Assembly: GCA_022836615.1 (NCBI GenBank) | Contig: MU405334.1 | Coordinates: 1 to 64,000 of the forward strand | Reading direction: 5' to 3' | DNA: 64,000 nt | Source: Annulohypoxylon bovei var. microspora | Lineage: Eukaryota; Ascomycota; Sordariomycetes; Xylariales; Hypoxylaceae | In this document: in pieces, positions 49,301-61,217 of the stretch | Numbering within the stretch: the first letter of the stretch is position 1 | Layout of the letters: each line of letters opens with the position of its first letter | Made by a program: the position numbers and the translations under genes | The notes under the pieces: model-generated | Databases searched by the model: none | The model's input: only the letters and a program-made list of their open reading frames with translations | What the model was told of the DNA's origin: nothing

Positions 49301-52300
49301 ACGATGGGATCAAGGGGTGTGTATCAAATGGGAAGCACACAGGTAGCACATACCCCCTATCTGAGACCAAAGTGCAATTTGTGTTGGTTTTGTTCTAGGC
49401 CAAGATCACGTCAAAATATCCCTGGCATGGATGGGATTGAATCATGTATCAACAATGTTTCTATTCGCACAAACACATATGAAAACGAAACAATAACAAC
49501 GTAATCCAAGTCTGGTACCTTGCAATACCCTCACGGCCCTATTAGAGGCTTCGACCACCGCAGGTACTCGCTCGATAAATGTAGGTTGGCGGGTTGGCCT
49601 TCGACAAAATCGATATGTCGCATCTGTGTATTGGCCTATAGCACACCAGTAGAGCGCAAATAATACGCAATAGTGAAAGGCTACCGAAAAGACCAACATC
49701 CTCCTTTTTTCCCCCTGTCCGCGTCTCAAGCCACCCGCGTCTGTCGCGGCAGTTGGTCATCCCCGGTGACTATTTACGGTGCTGATATGACCCCGACCAA
49801 GAAAATTTTCGTCCTACCGTCCCACCCATCTTATCGAGAAAGAAATTCCATTTTGGGCTTCTCTGTCTCACGGGTCCCGGGGCGCATATGTCGCCAATCA
49901 CAGGCCGGGATCTCGCCGCGTCGTACGTGCTGACGGGCTCGAGCGACATTTCCCCCGGCAATTGGGGGCGGAGATGGGATATGTAAGTTGCGTAGGTACG
50001 AAGTATGTAGCGTGGTGTAAGCATGGCAAAGCGCCAGCCTTCTTCGCGCAGTGCATACATAAAGTCGCATTCGCGCACGACCGAAATAGCATCAATTAAG
50101 TGCTACCTACTACCCGCAAGAGCTGAGATGACATACACATGTACATACATAGTTGTCTTATCTTTCGTCGCACCTTTTCGCGGGAGAGGAATCGGTATAG
50201 ACTCATACATACCTACGTACACTAGTGATTACCTACCCTACCTTGTACCTCCCACATCCGACGAACTAGGCCTCGCGCGACGGGAGAGGATGAGAAGCGC
50301 GGGGGAAGAGTGATGTTAGCCGTTCGAATATGCCGTCGCCCTTCTAGACGCATTTTCTCACCATCCCGGGGAGGGGGCTCGTTTACGTCTCTCGTAAGGC
50401 TTAGTCCGCAGCGGGCATATGCGCACGCCCGCAAACCCATCCATCCATCTATCTATCTATCGACCATATGTACATATGTATGTAGCGGACCGATTTCCTC
50501 TCGATGACAGATAGGCGACGAACCGACGCACCCCATCGACACCGGCTCGCTGACCCGGTTTCTGTGCCCCGACGAGTTTTTTTAGCCCGAGATGAATGTC
50601 ATGTCATGTCATCTGGGACGGGCGAACGTCGTTGACGAATTCACGTACTACACGAGAACGTCGGGCTCGCAGCCCAGGCGGTGCTGATACAACTTGGAGA
50701 GCGGGCTGGCGAAGCCAATTCGCTGCCGTGGGGAAGTATTGGTAATTAGCGTCTGGTTGCGATTTGATCCAGAGCCCATCGAGGCTGTGGCATTTACTCC
50801 AATTGACCACAATTGATGCCTTCGTGTGGTAGGTAGCCTCCCAACCGTCTTCCTCGAATGCCTAACTTAAGGGGTACCAGCGGCTATGCGAGTCATACGT
50901 AGAGGTAGAGCGACAGGACTGCCCGCCAATGGTTTTGCTGCCCACCGTCGCATTGGGACGATTTGGACCGAGACACAACGGAAAGGCTAGGTGTAGGAGT
51001 AATATGGGTATGTATCAATCACCAACCTTTTCGTATACTACTCCCTAGGTTAGGTAAGTACTAGTATTCAGTCCTTAGGGGCCTGACGATAGACGTCATA
51101 ATACACGGGACGATTGAGTCAAGACTGGCCTTACCCCAAGTACCTTACTAGCCTTGACGTACCCTAGGTGGTAGGTAGGTATGTATCAGGTATGTCTAAA
51201 CACACATGTCCTAAAACCTCTCATATCGCACACATGGATGTGCAACACTTACCAGGGAGCACACGGACTATGCCCGTACCGGCCGGGCCGGAAAGGTGGG
51301 TATGACGAACGGGTGGTGTTTCCAGCCCCTGAAACGTCCATGACATTAGACATCTCAACCTCTTCCAATTGCCCGAAACGAAGTTGTCTATCATGTGTGC
51401 TATCTAGTTTCTTTCCCCGTTCTCTCAAGATACAATTTCCATAGGTATCAAATACGCCGCTTAGTCTCGGATGAGGAAAAAGCTACATACCTAGATAAAT
51501 GTGTGGGTGTGGCGCTACTCTGCTTAGGTTGCAGCATGTACGCCGTATGTGGTGTACTAGTCTTGCCTAGCTCTGTTACTTTACGTGTATGTCGTAGCCT
51601 TACTTGATACCGACTGTACGCCCAACCTCCCGATCCCCAATCCAGCTCTTGTAGTACAGTAGGCATCGACATGCACAGGTGGGATGGGAATGAAATGGGG
51701 AAGGGGGCCGGGCTAGATCGGATAGCCGCAGCGTTTACGTAGCACAAGTTGGAGTACCGATCAGGTTCACTCGTATAGTGACTGTTTGTTTCCTGCCCGC
51801 TCCATGACGTGATGAGTGCCTACGATGGACCGTCGAGATATTGGAGTTTACTGTGCAAAAGGGGCCACGATGCTCAACTCCATTTTCCCATAAGGAAACC
51901 GGTCTTTTTCCTCTCCATTTTCTCGATCTTCGATCCCGCCTCCTTGGCACAAGATTGGTGTCGTAATTTCATCTGAAAGATGTTCTATTTAGAGGTTAGG
52001 TACTACATACTAGCACACAATACTGCAACCCAATAATAGCCACAGCTGAGAGGCTAAGGAGGGGTTAGAATGCGCCTAGTCATGCATGTGCCGTCACACG
52101 TGGTTATTCAGGCATATACCTACTATCTAGCGTAAGCATGCGACTACCCATACTAGTGGTCCCGGCCTTAGTGTCTACGGGGTTAGCACCGCATGTCAGC
52201 CGGGACCCGTTTCTCCGTTCTCCACTCCGGTCCGTGTCTACGGGTTCGGGTTGGGGATATGGGAATGTTTATGACGGCTTCCTAGATTGTCGAATTGGTT

Positions 52301-53102
52301 GCGTTGGGGCTTCTATTTAATTTCAATGGAATTCTCTTGCAGTATAGGTAGGTACCTAGGTGGGTAGGGTAGGTTACCTAATTGGTGACCAATACTCCTA
52401 CCGCCCCATTACGATGAACCGCCGTATTAATTACGCAATGATACCCTTTTTCTCTTCCATTCACTTATTTCTGGTCGCGACAAGATGAGCCTACTATTGG
52501 AAGTAGTTGTACTTCTTTTCCGAATCTGCTCATCTGACAAATTTGCACCACAGGCAACTATTCTCACATTTCACATCAAGATCCTATATAATTGATAGCT
52601 CTACTACCTTTTACCGCCGTCTTCGGGCGGCGATGACTAATGTATACACTGAAAGCTTACATTTCCGGGTACTTCAGAGATATCATTGAAAACACCAATT
52701 ACCTACCTACCCAGGTAAGTAAGTAGTCGCCAGTATGCCCTACCTAATTAAAGCATCTTAAACTCTCTTCTCGCAAGGAGGGAATAAATAATATGAAACA
52801 ATTAAGAAACTAGGAAACTACTATATAAAGAAACCAAGTGAGCGTAGAACTCGGGGGCTAAAAGTACTAAGGTAAGCCCCTCGTTGCTTCGGATATATTG
52901 TACGCCTTATCGGATGGCTATGTGTCGATGGTGCTCTGCAATAAACTGAATTGAGTCAATCTATCGTAGGAAGCATATATTTGATCTGAAAATGCATATA
53001 AAAGCGCTTATTGTTTGACAAACCCAAAAACCCCTTTCCTTAGGGTGTGTAAGCCTTCCAACAATCACCAAGGCCGAGCAAGATTACCAGCAAATAGCAG
53101 TG
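46345..53102. other. About 6.8 kb gene-poor region of normal composition
   Basis: No supported gene. Visible items are an (ACT)n tract at about 46424-46452 just after the upstream gene, a long pyrimidine-rich stretch at about 47885-47985, a (CCG)n run near 49053, an (ATCT)n tract at about 50440-50462, a (TGTCA)n run near 50594 and several TAGGTACCTA-type words near 51160-51185 and 52343-52380. The frame at 48322-48858 is the longest and has no recognisable feature. Confidence 0.5.
47885..47985 (+). promoter_or_regulatory. Pyrimidine-rich tract
   Basis: About 100 bp of T/C-rich plus-strand sequence, interrupted only briefly. In filamentous fungi such CT tracts often lie just before transcription starts. 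No gene follows nearby, so a non-coding transcript or a lost gene is possible. Confidence 0.3.
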
Positions 53103-54928
53103 ATGCGACTTCTCCATGCCTCCCTTAGAAAAATCGAAAGCTTCATCGTCGATGAAGAAATCCCACCGTATGCTATCCTCTCTCATACATGGGGCGAGGA
53201 GGAGGTTAGCTTCCAGGACTGGCAGGGTATTCCATCGTTCCAACTGCGACTCATGAAAGGTTACCGAAAGATCTCATATTGCTGTAGACAGGCTTTGCGG
53301 GATGGTCTTGAATGGGTCTGGGTTGATACGTAAGTCACAATTATTCCATCAAAATTCATCGTGTATGCTAATTGTTATCTATATACAGGTGTTGCATAGA
53401 CAAGACTAGTAGCGCAGAGCTATCCGAATCTATAAACTCTATGTTCCGATGGTACCAAGACTCGAGGGTCTGCTACGCCTATCTATCCGACGTTTCAAGA
53501 GACACTCTATTAACCTTGGACTCGGAATTTGCCAAAAGTCGTTGGTATACTCGGGGTTGGACGCTGCAGGAGCTTATAGCGCCGACGACTCTTCGCTTCT
53601 ACTCTAAAGAGTGGTGTTATCTAGGCACTAAATATGAACATTCCGAGCTTCTTCATTCGATCACCCATGTTGAACCTAAGTTCCTGGACAGTCAGAACCT
53701 CGGCCAGGCAAGTGCGGCCAAAAGAATGTCCTGGGCATCGAACCGAAAGACATCTCGGGTCGAGGATATTGCATATTCTTTGCTCGGAATCTTTGACATT
53801 AACATGCCCTTGATATATGGAGAAGGAAAGAAAGCCTTCAGAAGACTCCAGGAGGAGATTATCAAGATACGATTCGACGATCATTCTATTTTCGCGTGGG
53901 GTACTGCAGTCTTGAGGCCTTCGATAGAAGTTACCGATAAGGATGTGTTACGGGGAACGAAAGATATTCCCTGGTCGGAACCAAAGCCCCTTCTCGGACT
54001 GCTTGCGGAGTCTCCGAGTGATTTCGAATACTCTGGAAAATTTATTCCTTCAATAATAGCTGATGGCTTCTATCGGAACCCTGCTCAAAAGGTCGCCGCC
54101 TTACCGGTGCTGGCCGGCTCCGAGATTCGTATTCAACTGCCAGTCTCACCTCAACTATCTTCAGCCTACCACTGGGATCGGCCGAGAATATCGCAACTGC
54201 GTAAGTGTAGAATCGCAGTATTGCTCTGCTGCGACGAGGACCATCCCACGTGGCTGGTCTGCATTCCCCTACAGAATTTAGGGAACTTGTGCTATGGAAG
54301 GACACAGGAATTACTATTCAATTACTATGTCTCTCTGGAAAGCCTTGGATCTGAAGAACGATTTAGAGAATCAAGACTACTTCATATCACGCCTGAGAAA
54401 CGAAAAGTACTTCAGTGCGGTAACATTATTATACGAAGACATTTGCTAGGGAGGCAGATTTACCGAGGCTATAGCATTGGTTTAAATGCTACTAATTTCG
54501 ATGGGGATAGGGTTATCATGGTCAATGATTTAGTTCGTGGCAAAATTATTTCCTTCAGCTATGCATTGAAGGAACTGGGAGAGAAATATGAGTTGAATCT
54601 TTGCTTGAGCCGAATTCCCCAGGTCAGGACGCGATGGGGACTATGTTCCGTCGGCGTCTTGCCAATATTTTTCGATAATCTCATCGAGGCTCAAGGTCCA
54701 GTAGATCATAGAGGACTGCTGTGGTATCATCACCTTAATAACGTCGAACCGACCTACTCTCACATCATGGCAGCCCCTTCAGACACCTGGGTGTTGGAGG
54801 TCAGACCATTGCCTCGGATAGAAGTCAGTGTACAAAGAGAATATATCGAAGACTTCTTCGTCGATACTGTTGACATTATCATCGACCGGGACTTCATAAA
54901 AGCGAACGACAGGCGTGGAATCATGTAG
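53103..54928 (+). CDS. HET-domain (heterokaryon incompatibility) protein
   Basis: Exon 1 (53103-53329) and exon 2 (53389-54928) join across a 59-bp intron (GTAAGT...TACAG) to 588 residues; the junction makes WVDTCCIDK. The N-terminal HET domain has all three family blocks: YAILSHTWGEEEVSF, the CCIDK region followed by INSMFRWYQDSRVCYAYLSD, and SRWYTRGWTLQELIAP. It continues with RKTSRVEDIAYSLLGIFDINMPLIYGEG, the usual end of the domain. HET domains resemble TIR domains and trigger cell death in vegetative incompatibility. The about 350-residue C-terminal part has no repeats or known domain and probably confers specificity or regulation. The frame is intact and free of RIP. Confidence 0.92.
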
Positions 54929-56243
54929 ATAGGTTGTTGTTTGTTTACGAAGTATCTACCACAGCAAATTTCATTTCACGTTAAATAACTCATAAGACTT
55001 TCCCATACTCATATTTTAAAAGCAGGCACAACAAAAGCTGCCAAGTATTCAATTAATACGTTTCTCAGCTTGGAATATCCGAATACATAAGATCTTCTCG
55101 GTGTCGATGTGGCAAAATATCGCAGTTGGCTGTACAACAAGAGCGATTCTAAGAGTATCAAGGTAGGCGCCTCGATGACCAGTGTCGCAATCGAAGGAAC
55201 TTTATGGCATCCCACTCTTTGTGTTTATATGAAAACAAAAACTGCAATTTTGAATATCGATCCCGAGATAAATACTGTTTCAATAATTAGTATCGACAAG
55301 CCACAGCATCACCAAAGACCAGTACTCTACGACCCACGCCCGCCAGTGGGGGTGATGTAGAGATCTCAGGATGCACGTCTCCGAAAGACACGACGTGGTG
55401 TGAATGCGCGTTACAATTTCACGTTTAAGAGCTGTCGGAATTGTGGACATAAGGAAGATTAATAAGGTTGAAACATTTGACGACGAGACATTTTCGTTTC
55501 GTCTAATGATCGCCGCTGGTGTCGACGTTTCGATCCACCCGCGACGACAACCGTCTGAGCTAGCCTAGGCGGGACTTGGCTTCTGCGAGGCTATTTTGAT
55601 CATAACTTGTCTGAGAGGCTGAAATCAGTCCGGTGGAGAACTCGACGAAGATTCGGTAGCCAAGCAAGCGTCGCGGCCCGCCAAGAGAGCGTTGATACCC
55701 CTTGGCATTGGGATCTTGTTTCATCTCATCGCTACCCCGGGATCTCGCCGGGACATCATAGCCTACCTGGGATCAAAGCACGGCGCTTTTCCCACTGCCG
55801 CTCGTTGAAACGATCCAATCTCGGCTTTTTCGCGATACGGCACCCATAGGAGCGATGCCCACCGCAGAGGAGCTGGCGCGTGAGCTATTTCCGCTTCCGG
55901 ATTCCCGCTGGGCGATATATACAACTAGTCTCCCCCCCTAAGAAGATCTGTTCTTTTTCCTTCCTAGCCCGATGTTCCTCAGCAACCCAACATTCACACC
56001 TCTAGGACGAGTTAGAGGGTAGTTGCTCATTCATCGACATTCGCGGTCTCTCGTTCGTCGAAGCACGGTCTCGCCTCCCGCCATCGATCGGCTTCTTTAC
56101 ACTGCTAATCCCAGGTGGAGCAACGTATACTAGAGCATCAATCGGACAAGCCAAAAGCTAGGAGGACGCGAGAAGAGCTCTACTCGTCCCGACGACATTT
56201 CATTCATTTCGCTTCGTTTAGGTTAGTCTGTTGGTAGCACAGG
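54929..56243. other. Intergenic; 5' region of the membrane-protein gene
   Basis: No supported gene: frames at 55109-55360 and 55607-55849 lack motifs. The part after about 55900 is pyrimidine-rich with runs of C and fits the promoter and leader of the gene at 56244. Confidence 0.45.
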
Positions 56244-57185
56244 ATGGCGTACCACTTCCCGCAGGCCATCAGCGCAGCGCGCATCGCCACCTTCGTCAGC
56301 ACCGCGGCCTGGATCCAGGGCACCAGCGCCGGCGAGGCCTCGCTGCCGGAGGAGGCCCTCAACAACTTCCTGCGCAGGCACGGGGTCGCCACCAAGGTCG
56401 CCAAGAGACAGGCTGCCACTGCCACACCCACATCTACGCCTACACCCACGCCCGCAGACGAGGCAGAAGACTCAGGCTCAGACTCAGACTCCGCGTCGTC
56501 CGTCAGCGGGGACGGGGTCGAGGAAGACGGCATCTCGTCGGCGAGCTCGGCGGACTCGACGCCCAGCGTCGAAGGCGCCGACGAGAACGCCAACCTTAGT
56601 TCCAGCTCTCCACAAGCCGGCATCGCCGCCGCCTCCGGCCAGCCGGCCATCGGATCAGCGGACCCGCCGGCGCTGAGCACGGGCGCCCAGGTCGCGATCG
56701 GCGTGTGGTCGGCCGTGGCCGTGGTCGCGCTCGTCGGGCTCATATACTTCTTCTCGCGGCGGCGGCGCGCGCGCATGGCGCGCGAGGAGATGGACGCCCT
56801 GCGCGACGAAGAATTCGTTAGGTCGCAGCGCACGATGTCTGAGGCAGGCGGAGGTGGAGGCGGTGGTGGGCCGCCGATATCTGCCGTGGCGCCGTCGGCG
56901 TATATGAGGGATGTTGGGGGCATGGGTGGCGGTGTCGGTAGCATCCGGGGCGGCAGCGTGCGCTCGCAGAGCGGGCAGTGGATGGCAACGCCGCCGTGGC
57001 AGGAGGACGCGCCGACGTGGCGGGACTCGCACCCCTGGCGGCAGTCGCAGCCCTCGGTGTTCGCGGCGCCGAACGGCGCGAGGCCGCCGCTGCCGCTCTT
57101 CCCGCCGCAGAACGCGAAGCCGGAGGACGACAGGCGCACCGAGTACACGGCCGATACCGAGAGCACGATATTCGCGTACCGGTAG
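56244..57185 (+). CDS. Single-pass membrane protein with Ser/Thr-rich ectodomain
   Basis: One GC-rich frame of 313 residues. A weakly hydrophobic N-terminus (residues about 8-28) could be a signal peptide. A dibasic KR at 54-55 could be a Kex2-type site. Residues 56-145 are Ser/Thr/Pro/Asp-rich, likely O-glycosylated. A clear membrane helix spans about 149-170 (VAIGVWSAVAVVALVGLIYFF), followed at once by SRRRRAR as stop-transfer, which puts the C-terminus in the cytosol. The cytosolic tail has a run of eight or more Gly and Ser/Pro-rich sequence. This is the layout of fungal wall-sensor or mid2-like proteins, but no WSC or other named domain is seen. The opposite-strand frame of similar length is a composition shadow. 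Confidence 0.75.
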   Translation: MAYHFPQAISAARIATFVSTAAWIQGTSAGEASLPEEALNNFLRRHGVATKVAKRQAATATPTSTPTPTPADEAEDSGSDSDSASSVSGDGVEEDGISSASSADSTPSVEGADENANLSSSSPQAGIAAASGQPAIGSADPPALSTGAQVAIGVWSAVAVVALVGLIYFFSRRRRARMAREEMDALRDEEFVRSQRTMSEAGGGGGGGGPPISAVAPSAYMRDVGGMGGGVGSIRGGSVRSQSGQWMATPPWQEDAPTWRDSHPWRQSQPSVFAAPNGARPPLPLFPPQNAKPEDDRRTEYTADTESTIFAYR

Positions 57186-58031
57186 GGCAGGGTGTTGGCT
57201 GCGTGAAAGAAAGAATATGTAAAAATAGAGCAGTATACTTCGTGTGGCGGACTGAGTCTGCAGTTAATATGTGCGCTGCTTAGTTCGGCTGTTAATATCA
57301 TTTATGCCCGCTTGCGAAGCATACGGTCCGTCCGGCTTCTGGTAATAGATGCTCTGTCCTCGCATGTGAAGATGTCATGTTTGAGATTTGAAGCTGAGGA
57401 TATGAATTTGGACTAACTGTAGGTCAGTTTAGGAACAGAAAGAGGAGACTGGCTTAGCAACTAAGAGGTTTGCATACCAGACTATTGCTCTCGTTCCTGG
57501 CATAGGCACTTCTCATTGAAACTCATGAACCAACTCACCTCCCGACTATCTATGTGGGCCTCTATTAGATCTGGACATCAAATCAAAGTTATCTACGGCC
57601 ATCCCACCTCGCTCCATCAATGTAATTGTTAGTAACCACGACAAAGCTATCGATAATTAGGAGCTCACCACACACACGATGGATAAATACCATCTAGCAT
57701 CACTCTTCCCCACCCCCGGGAACAGGACCAATATAGTAGTTCAGAACGATACAAACAGCGTAGCACACGCACGAACCGCACATTTGCAGAGTAGCCCAGA
57801 GCCTCGGCTTCAGGAAAGCAGAGCAAAAATGATGAGCAGAGTCAAAGCAAGCGCGTCTTCAATTACCTACCTAAGGTATATAAACGTCCTAACTACTTCG
57901 CCTGCTAGCAAGTCGCGCCGTAGGTATCACCGCATTTTTAATGTCCATTACACCGAAGACGGAACCGACGATCGACCACGTCCCTAGATCTCGCAGGAAG
58001 ACGAGAGGCCTGTAAGCGATCCACCCAACCC
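57186..58031. other. Intergenic between convergent genes
   Basis: 3' region of the membrane protein (plus) and of the GMPPA-type gene (minus). The frame at 57679-57987 has no motif. Confidence 0.4.
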
Positions 58032-59594
58032 TTACATGATGACTTCATTAGCGACATCCTAAGGGAACAATAATGTTAGCTCGGTTCAGTATTTATGTGT
58101 AAGAGAAAGAAGTCTCATATTGGGGCTGAGATGTATATGTGTAGGAGGACTTACCCTCTTCAACTCCTTGAAAGGCAGGCAGACGCAGTTCTGCACGCGC
58201 ACCTCGTCGCCGACGCCGCATTCCTTGCCCAGGATGGTGATGCTTTGCACCTTGACGCCGTTCTTTATGATGCTGGTCGAGTGGCTGTTGACGGGCGTGG
58301 GCGTGCCCTCGACACGGGCCCAGGCGCCTACGCGGCTGTTCCAGCCGACGATGGAGTACAGCACGCAGGCGTCGTGCTTGATCTCCGCATCCTCGAGGAC
58401 GATGGACTCCTTGACTCGCGCGCCGGGTCCGATAGTTACACGGGGCCCGATGGAAACGTTGGGTCCAAGCTTGGCGGTAGGGTCAACGTGTGCAGACGGG
58501 TGAATGAACACAGGCGGTAAGATGTTAGGCGACGGCTTCGCAAGCTCGTTGGATTCGGTCTGGTTGGCCTTCTGCAGATACAGCGCATTGGCCGGGACGG
58601 CGGAACCGGCTGTCTTGATCTGGCGCCAGAAGTCCTTTGTCTCGTATACGAAAAACTGCTTGCTATCCGCGAGGTCGCTCAGGATATCCTGTTCCAGACG
58701 GATGACCTCGTTCTTGCGCTCCTCGTCGTCGTCGGCCATGAAGCTCGACTCGAGGTTCTCGGACGACGGGTACGACACTAACCGGGGTCGGTCGGTTCTT
58801 CGCTTGATGGCGGTCTTGATGCTGGGGAAGATAGCGTCGACGCTGAACAGGTATACGCCGCAGTTGATCAGGTTCGATATGTGGCTCTCCGGCTTCTCGA
58901 CGTAATGCAGGACACGGCGAGAGTGCTGGTCCGACACGATGCAACCGAAGTTGGTCGCGGCGTCCTCGCTCACCCGCGTACCCAGAATGACGGCCTCGGC
59001 ATCCTTATTGTCGAAGAGCTCCGCCATCTCGTTGAGCGGGAAAGAACAGCATACGTCCGAGTTGAGGACGAAGATGCGCTCGGGTCGGCCCTTGAGGATC
59101 GCATCTCGGAAGTGGTATAGGCCACCGGCGGTACCCAGGGCTTGGTATTCTCGTAGATATTTGATAGGTAGGTTGGGGAACTCGGAGGCGGCTTCTTTGA
59201 TGAAGTCCTTGAATACGGATTCGTCGTAGTAACCGATCATGACAACCTCCTGAATGGAGGGTACTTTCGCAATGGCGGTCAAGCAATGCCATACGATGGG
59301 GTGTCCAGCAACATCGAAGAGGGGCTATGGCGTCGTTAGTATGTTGGTTGAAATAGATCTAGAGTCGATCGGCAAACAGACCTTGGGGACATCGAGCGAC
59401 AGAGGGCGAAACCTGGTTCCTCTAGAAGGGCCGCCGACCTGTAGAGAGAGAGACGATCTGGTTAGTGGGGTCTCATCTAAGTGTTAAGTGTTAAGTATTA
59501 AGTGTTAAGAGTCTAGAAATGCGCATACCAAGATGACGGCTTTGGTGCCCTTGTTAGAACCATTGGCCTTCTCTCGAATGGGGACCTGAAGCAT
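58032..59594 (-). CDS. Mannose-1-phosphate guanylyltransferase, GMPPA type
   Basis: Four exons (59594-59529, 59438-59382, 59324-58155, 58058-58032) give 439 residues; all junctions are in phase 0. Introns are 90, 57 and 96 bp; the last has a clean GCTAAC branch site. The last exon is only eight codons plus stop (DVANEVIM), which completes the family's C-terminus after FKELKR. The nucleotidyltransferase signature reads VGGPSRGTRFRPLS in exon 2, split from exon 1 at ILV. Later come LNSDVCCSFPLNEM and FGCIVSD. The C-terminal part is a left-handed beta-helix of hexapeptide repeats (HPSAHVDPTAKLGPNVSIGP and onward). GMPPA proteins regulate or assist the catalytic GMPPB/Mpg1 subunit in making GDP-mannose in the cytosol. 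Confidence 0.92.
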
Positions 59595-60256
59595 GATTAC
59601 CGAGAAAGATATAGAAGTGTATATAAAAAAAGTAGTTCAGGCTGTTCTGAGGCTAAAGAGGGTCAAATCATGAAAATGAGCGGAAGTATGTATGCTCGAG
59701 ATGTTTTTATTTGGCGGGGCAGAACACTGAACACTTTTAGGTTGTTGTCCAGTGAAGTGTCCAGTGAAATTCCTAGGTTCATGCAGCTGTAGTGTAGGTA
59801 CATAGTGACCTAGAATATTGAATATGACGACGACAGGGGATTGGTGGGATGGCATTCGCCCACATGCGTGCTAAATGTGGAGTCACTCATTGGCTTCAAA
59901 GGTTCCAACCTTTGGGGTCTAAGCTCGGCTGGGATTAACTTAATACCTTTTGGGCTGATTACATAAGTAATCACAATATAGAGGTACTAGGTATCATGGA
60001 TGGTAGGAGTTACCTCAACTGTTATTCATTTATTTTTAAGGAACCTCAACTTGACGTCCCGAAGTACTCAAGTCCATCTCAGAGAGCAAATGAAGCTGTT
60101 TGACTCAATAGGGTCAAAAGCTTGTCATGTTGACCGCGGCGATATCATGGGTGCCGCCCTCATGTCCGGATAGTGCTCTCATTAGAAGTTGGTATTGATA
60201 CACTATCGACTCCACGTAAATCTAAGTCTACGGGGTCTGAGATCTAGAGATCTTGC
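59595..60256. other. Intergenic, no gene seen
   Basis: Upstream region of the GMPPA-type gene and 3' region of the proteasome gene. The frame at 59637-59855 has no motif. Confidence 0.4.
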
Positions 60257-61217
60257 TTAATTATCTTCCGAGCTTTCGTTCTTTGCTAGATCGTGCTCCT
60301 TCAAGAGCGCAGTGATTTCATCCGCACTCCAAAGTCGGTGGTAGATCTTACCGTCCTTGGTCTGTCCCACCGTCGCAAATTCGACTATGAATCAGGTTAG
60401 TATTGTATAAAAATAAAATAAAACTTGTCATATCGACATGGTATCTGTTTAACTCACTCTTCTCACTGCTCAACTTGGTAGAGTCCATGGTCTTGCTTAG
60501 CACCTTAACTGCCATACCACAGGCCTCTTTTAGCGTGCAATCCTCTTTGTAGTCCTGCTTCAATAAGCTCGAGGCGCTCGCATTGTTGGCGCCGGCACTT
60601 GTGGCTTTCCAGCCGCCATAGTTACCTGAAGGGTTGCTTAGGTAAAGTTGGAACTGTCGCTGAGGGTCCCATCCTGCGTAGATGAAGGATACGCCAAACG
60701 GCCGCAATCCACCATGCTGAGTATAACCTTGCTTGAGATCGCATAGTCTTCGCACCAGCTGCTCACATGGGATATCCTCGTTGTACGTTAGGAGATATTT
60801 TTGGGCTGCTTGTCGGGCGTAGTTGATGAGGATGTTCGCATCGGCTGTCATACCGGCTACCGCACAAATCATATTGCTGAGACTCGTTAATATATTTATC
60901 TATCCATATATAATCCGACGTAAACTACTGGACGGGATTTTGGTACGCACTCGTTTAAGATGTAGAGCTTCTCTGCCGATGTATCTTGCTCTAGCAGCTT
61001 CGACGTAACCTTACGTTCCGCAGCAAGGACGATGCCATCCTTAGCAAGAATTCCGATCGCAGTTCCGGCATGAGATATAGCTTCGAGGGCATATTCGACC
61101 TGATACAAGCGACCCTCGGGGGAGAAGATGGTGGTCTGTCCAAGATGTAAGCTGCTGCGCATAAAGTATAGGTAGCTCCCAAGCATAGCTTACTCGGGAA
61201 TCATAACGGCGAGACAT
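60257..61217 (-). CDS. PRE9: 20S proteasome subunit alpha-3 (PSMA4/Pre9 type)
   Basis: Four exons (61217-61194, 61135-60951, 60876-60458, 60384-60257) give 251 residues. Introns are 58, 74 and 73 bp with GTAAGC, GTGCGT and GTGAGT donors. Exon 1 encodes only MSRRYDSR; exon 2 begins TTIFSPEGRLYQVEYALEAI, the alpha-subunit signature. The other junctions give LNDNMICAVAGMTADANILI and SEKIEFATVG. GGLRPFGVSFIYAGWD and SGNYGGWKATSAG fit the alpha-3 subtype (human PSMA4, yeast Pre9). Pre9 sits in the outer ring of the core particle and helps gate it; it has no proteolytic activity. Length equals the family norm. Confidence 0.95.

Noticed and set aside
52138..52320. 60-codon frame starting with a hydrophobic stretch, signal-peptide-like
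   Set aside because: Too short, with no cysteine pattern or splice continuation, so there was not enough to call a small secreted protein.
56204..57301. 365-codon minus-strand frame opposite the membrane protein gene
   Set aside because: The composition is a mirror of the GC-rich plus-strand frame; the plus frame has a coherent topology (ectodomain, membrane helix, RRRR), the minus frame does not.
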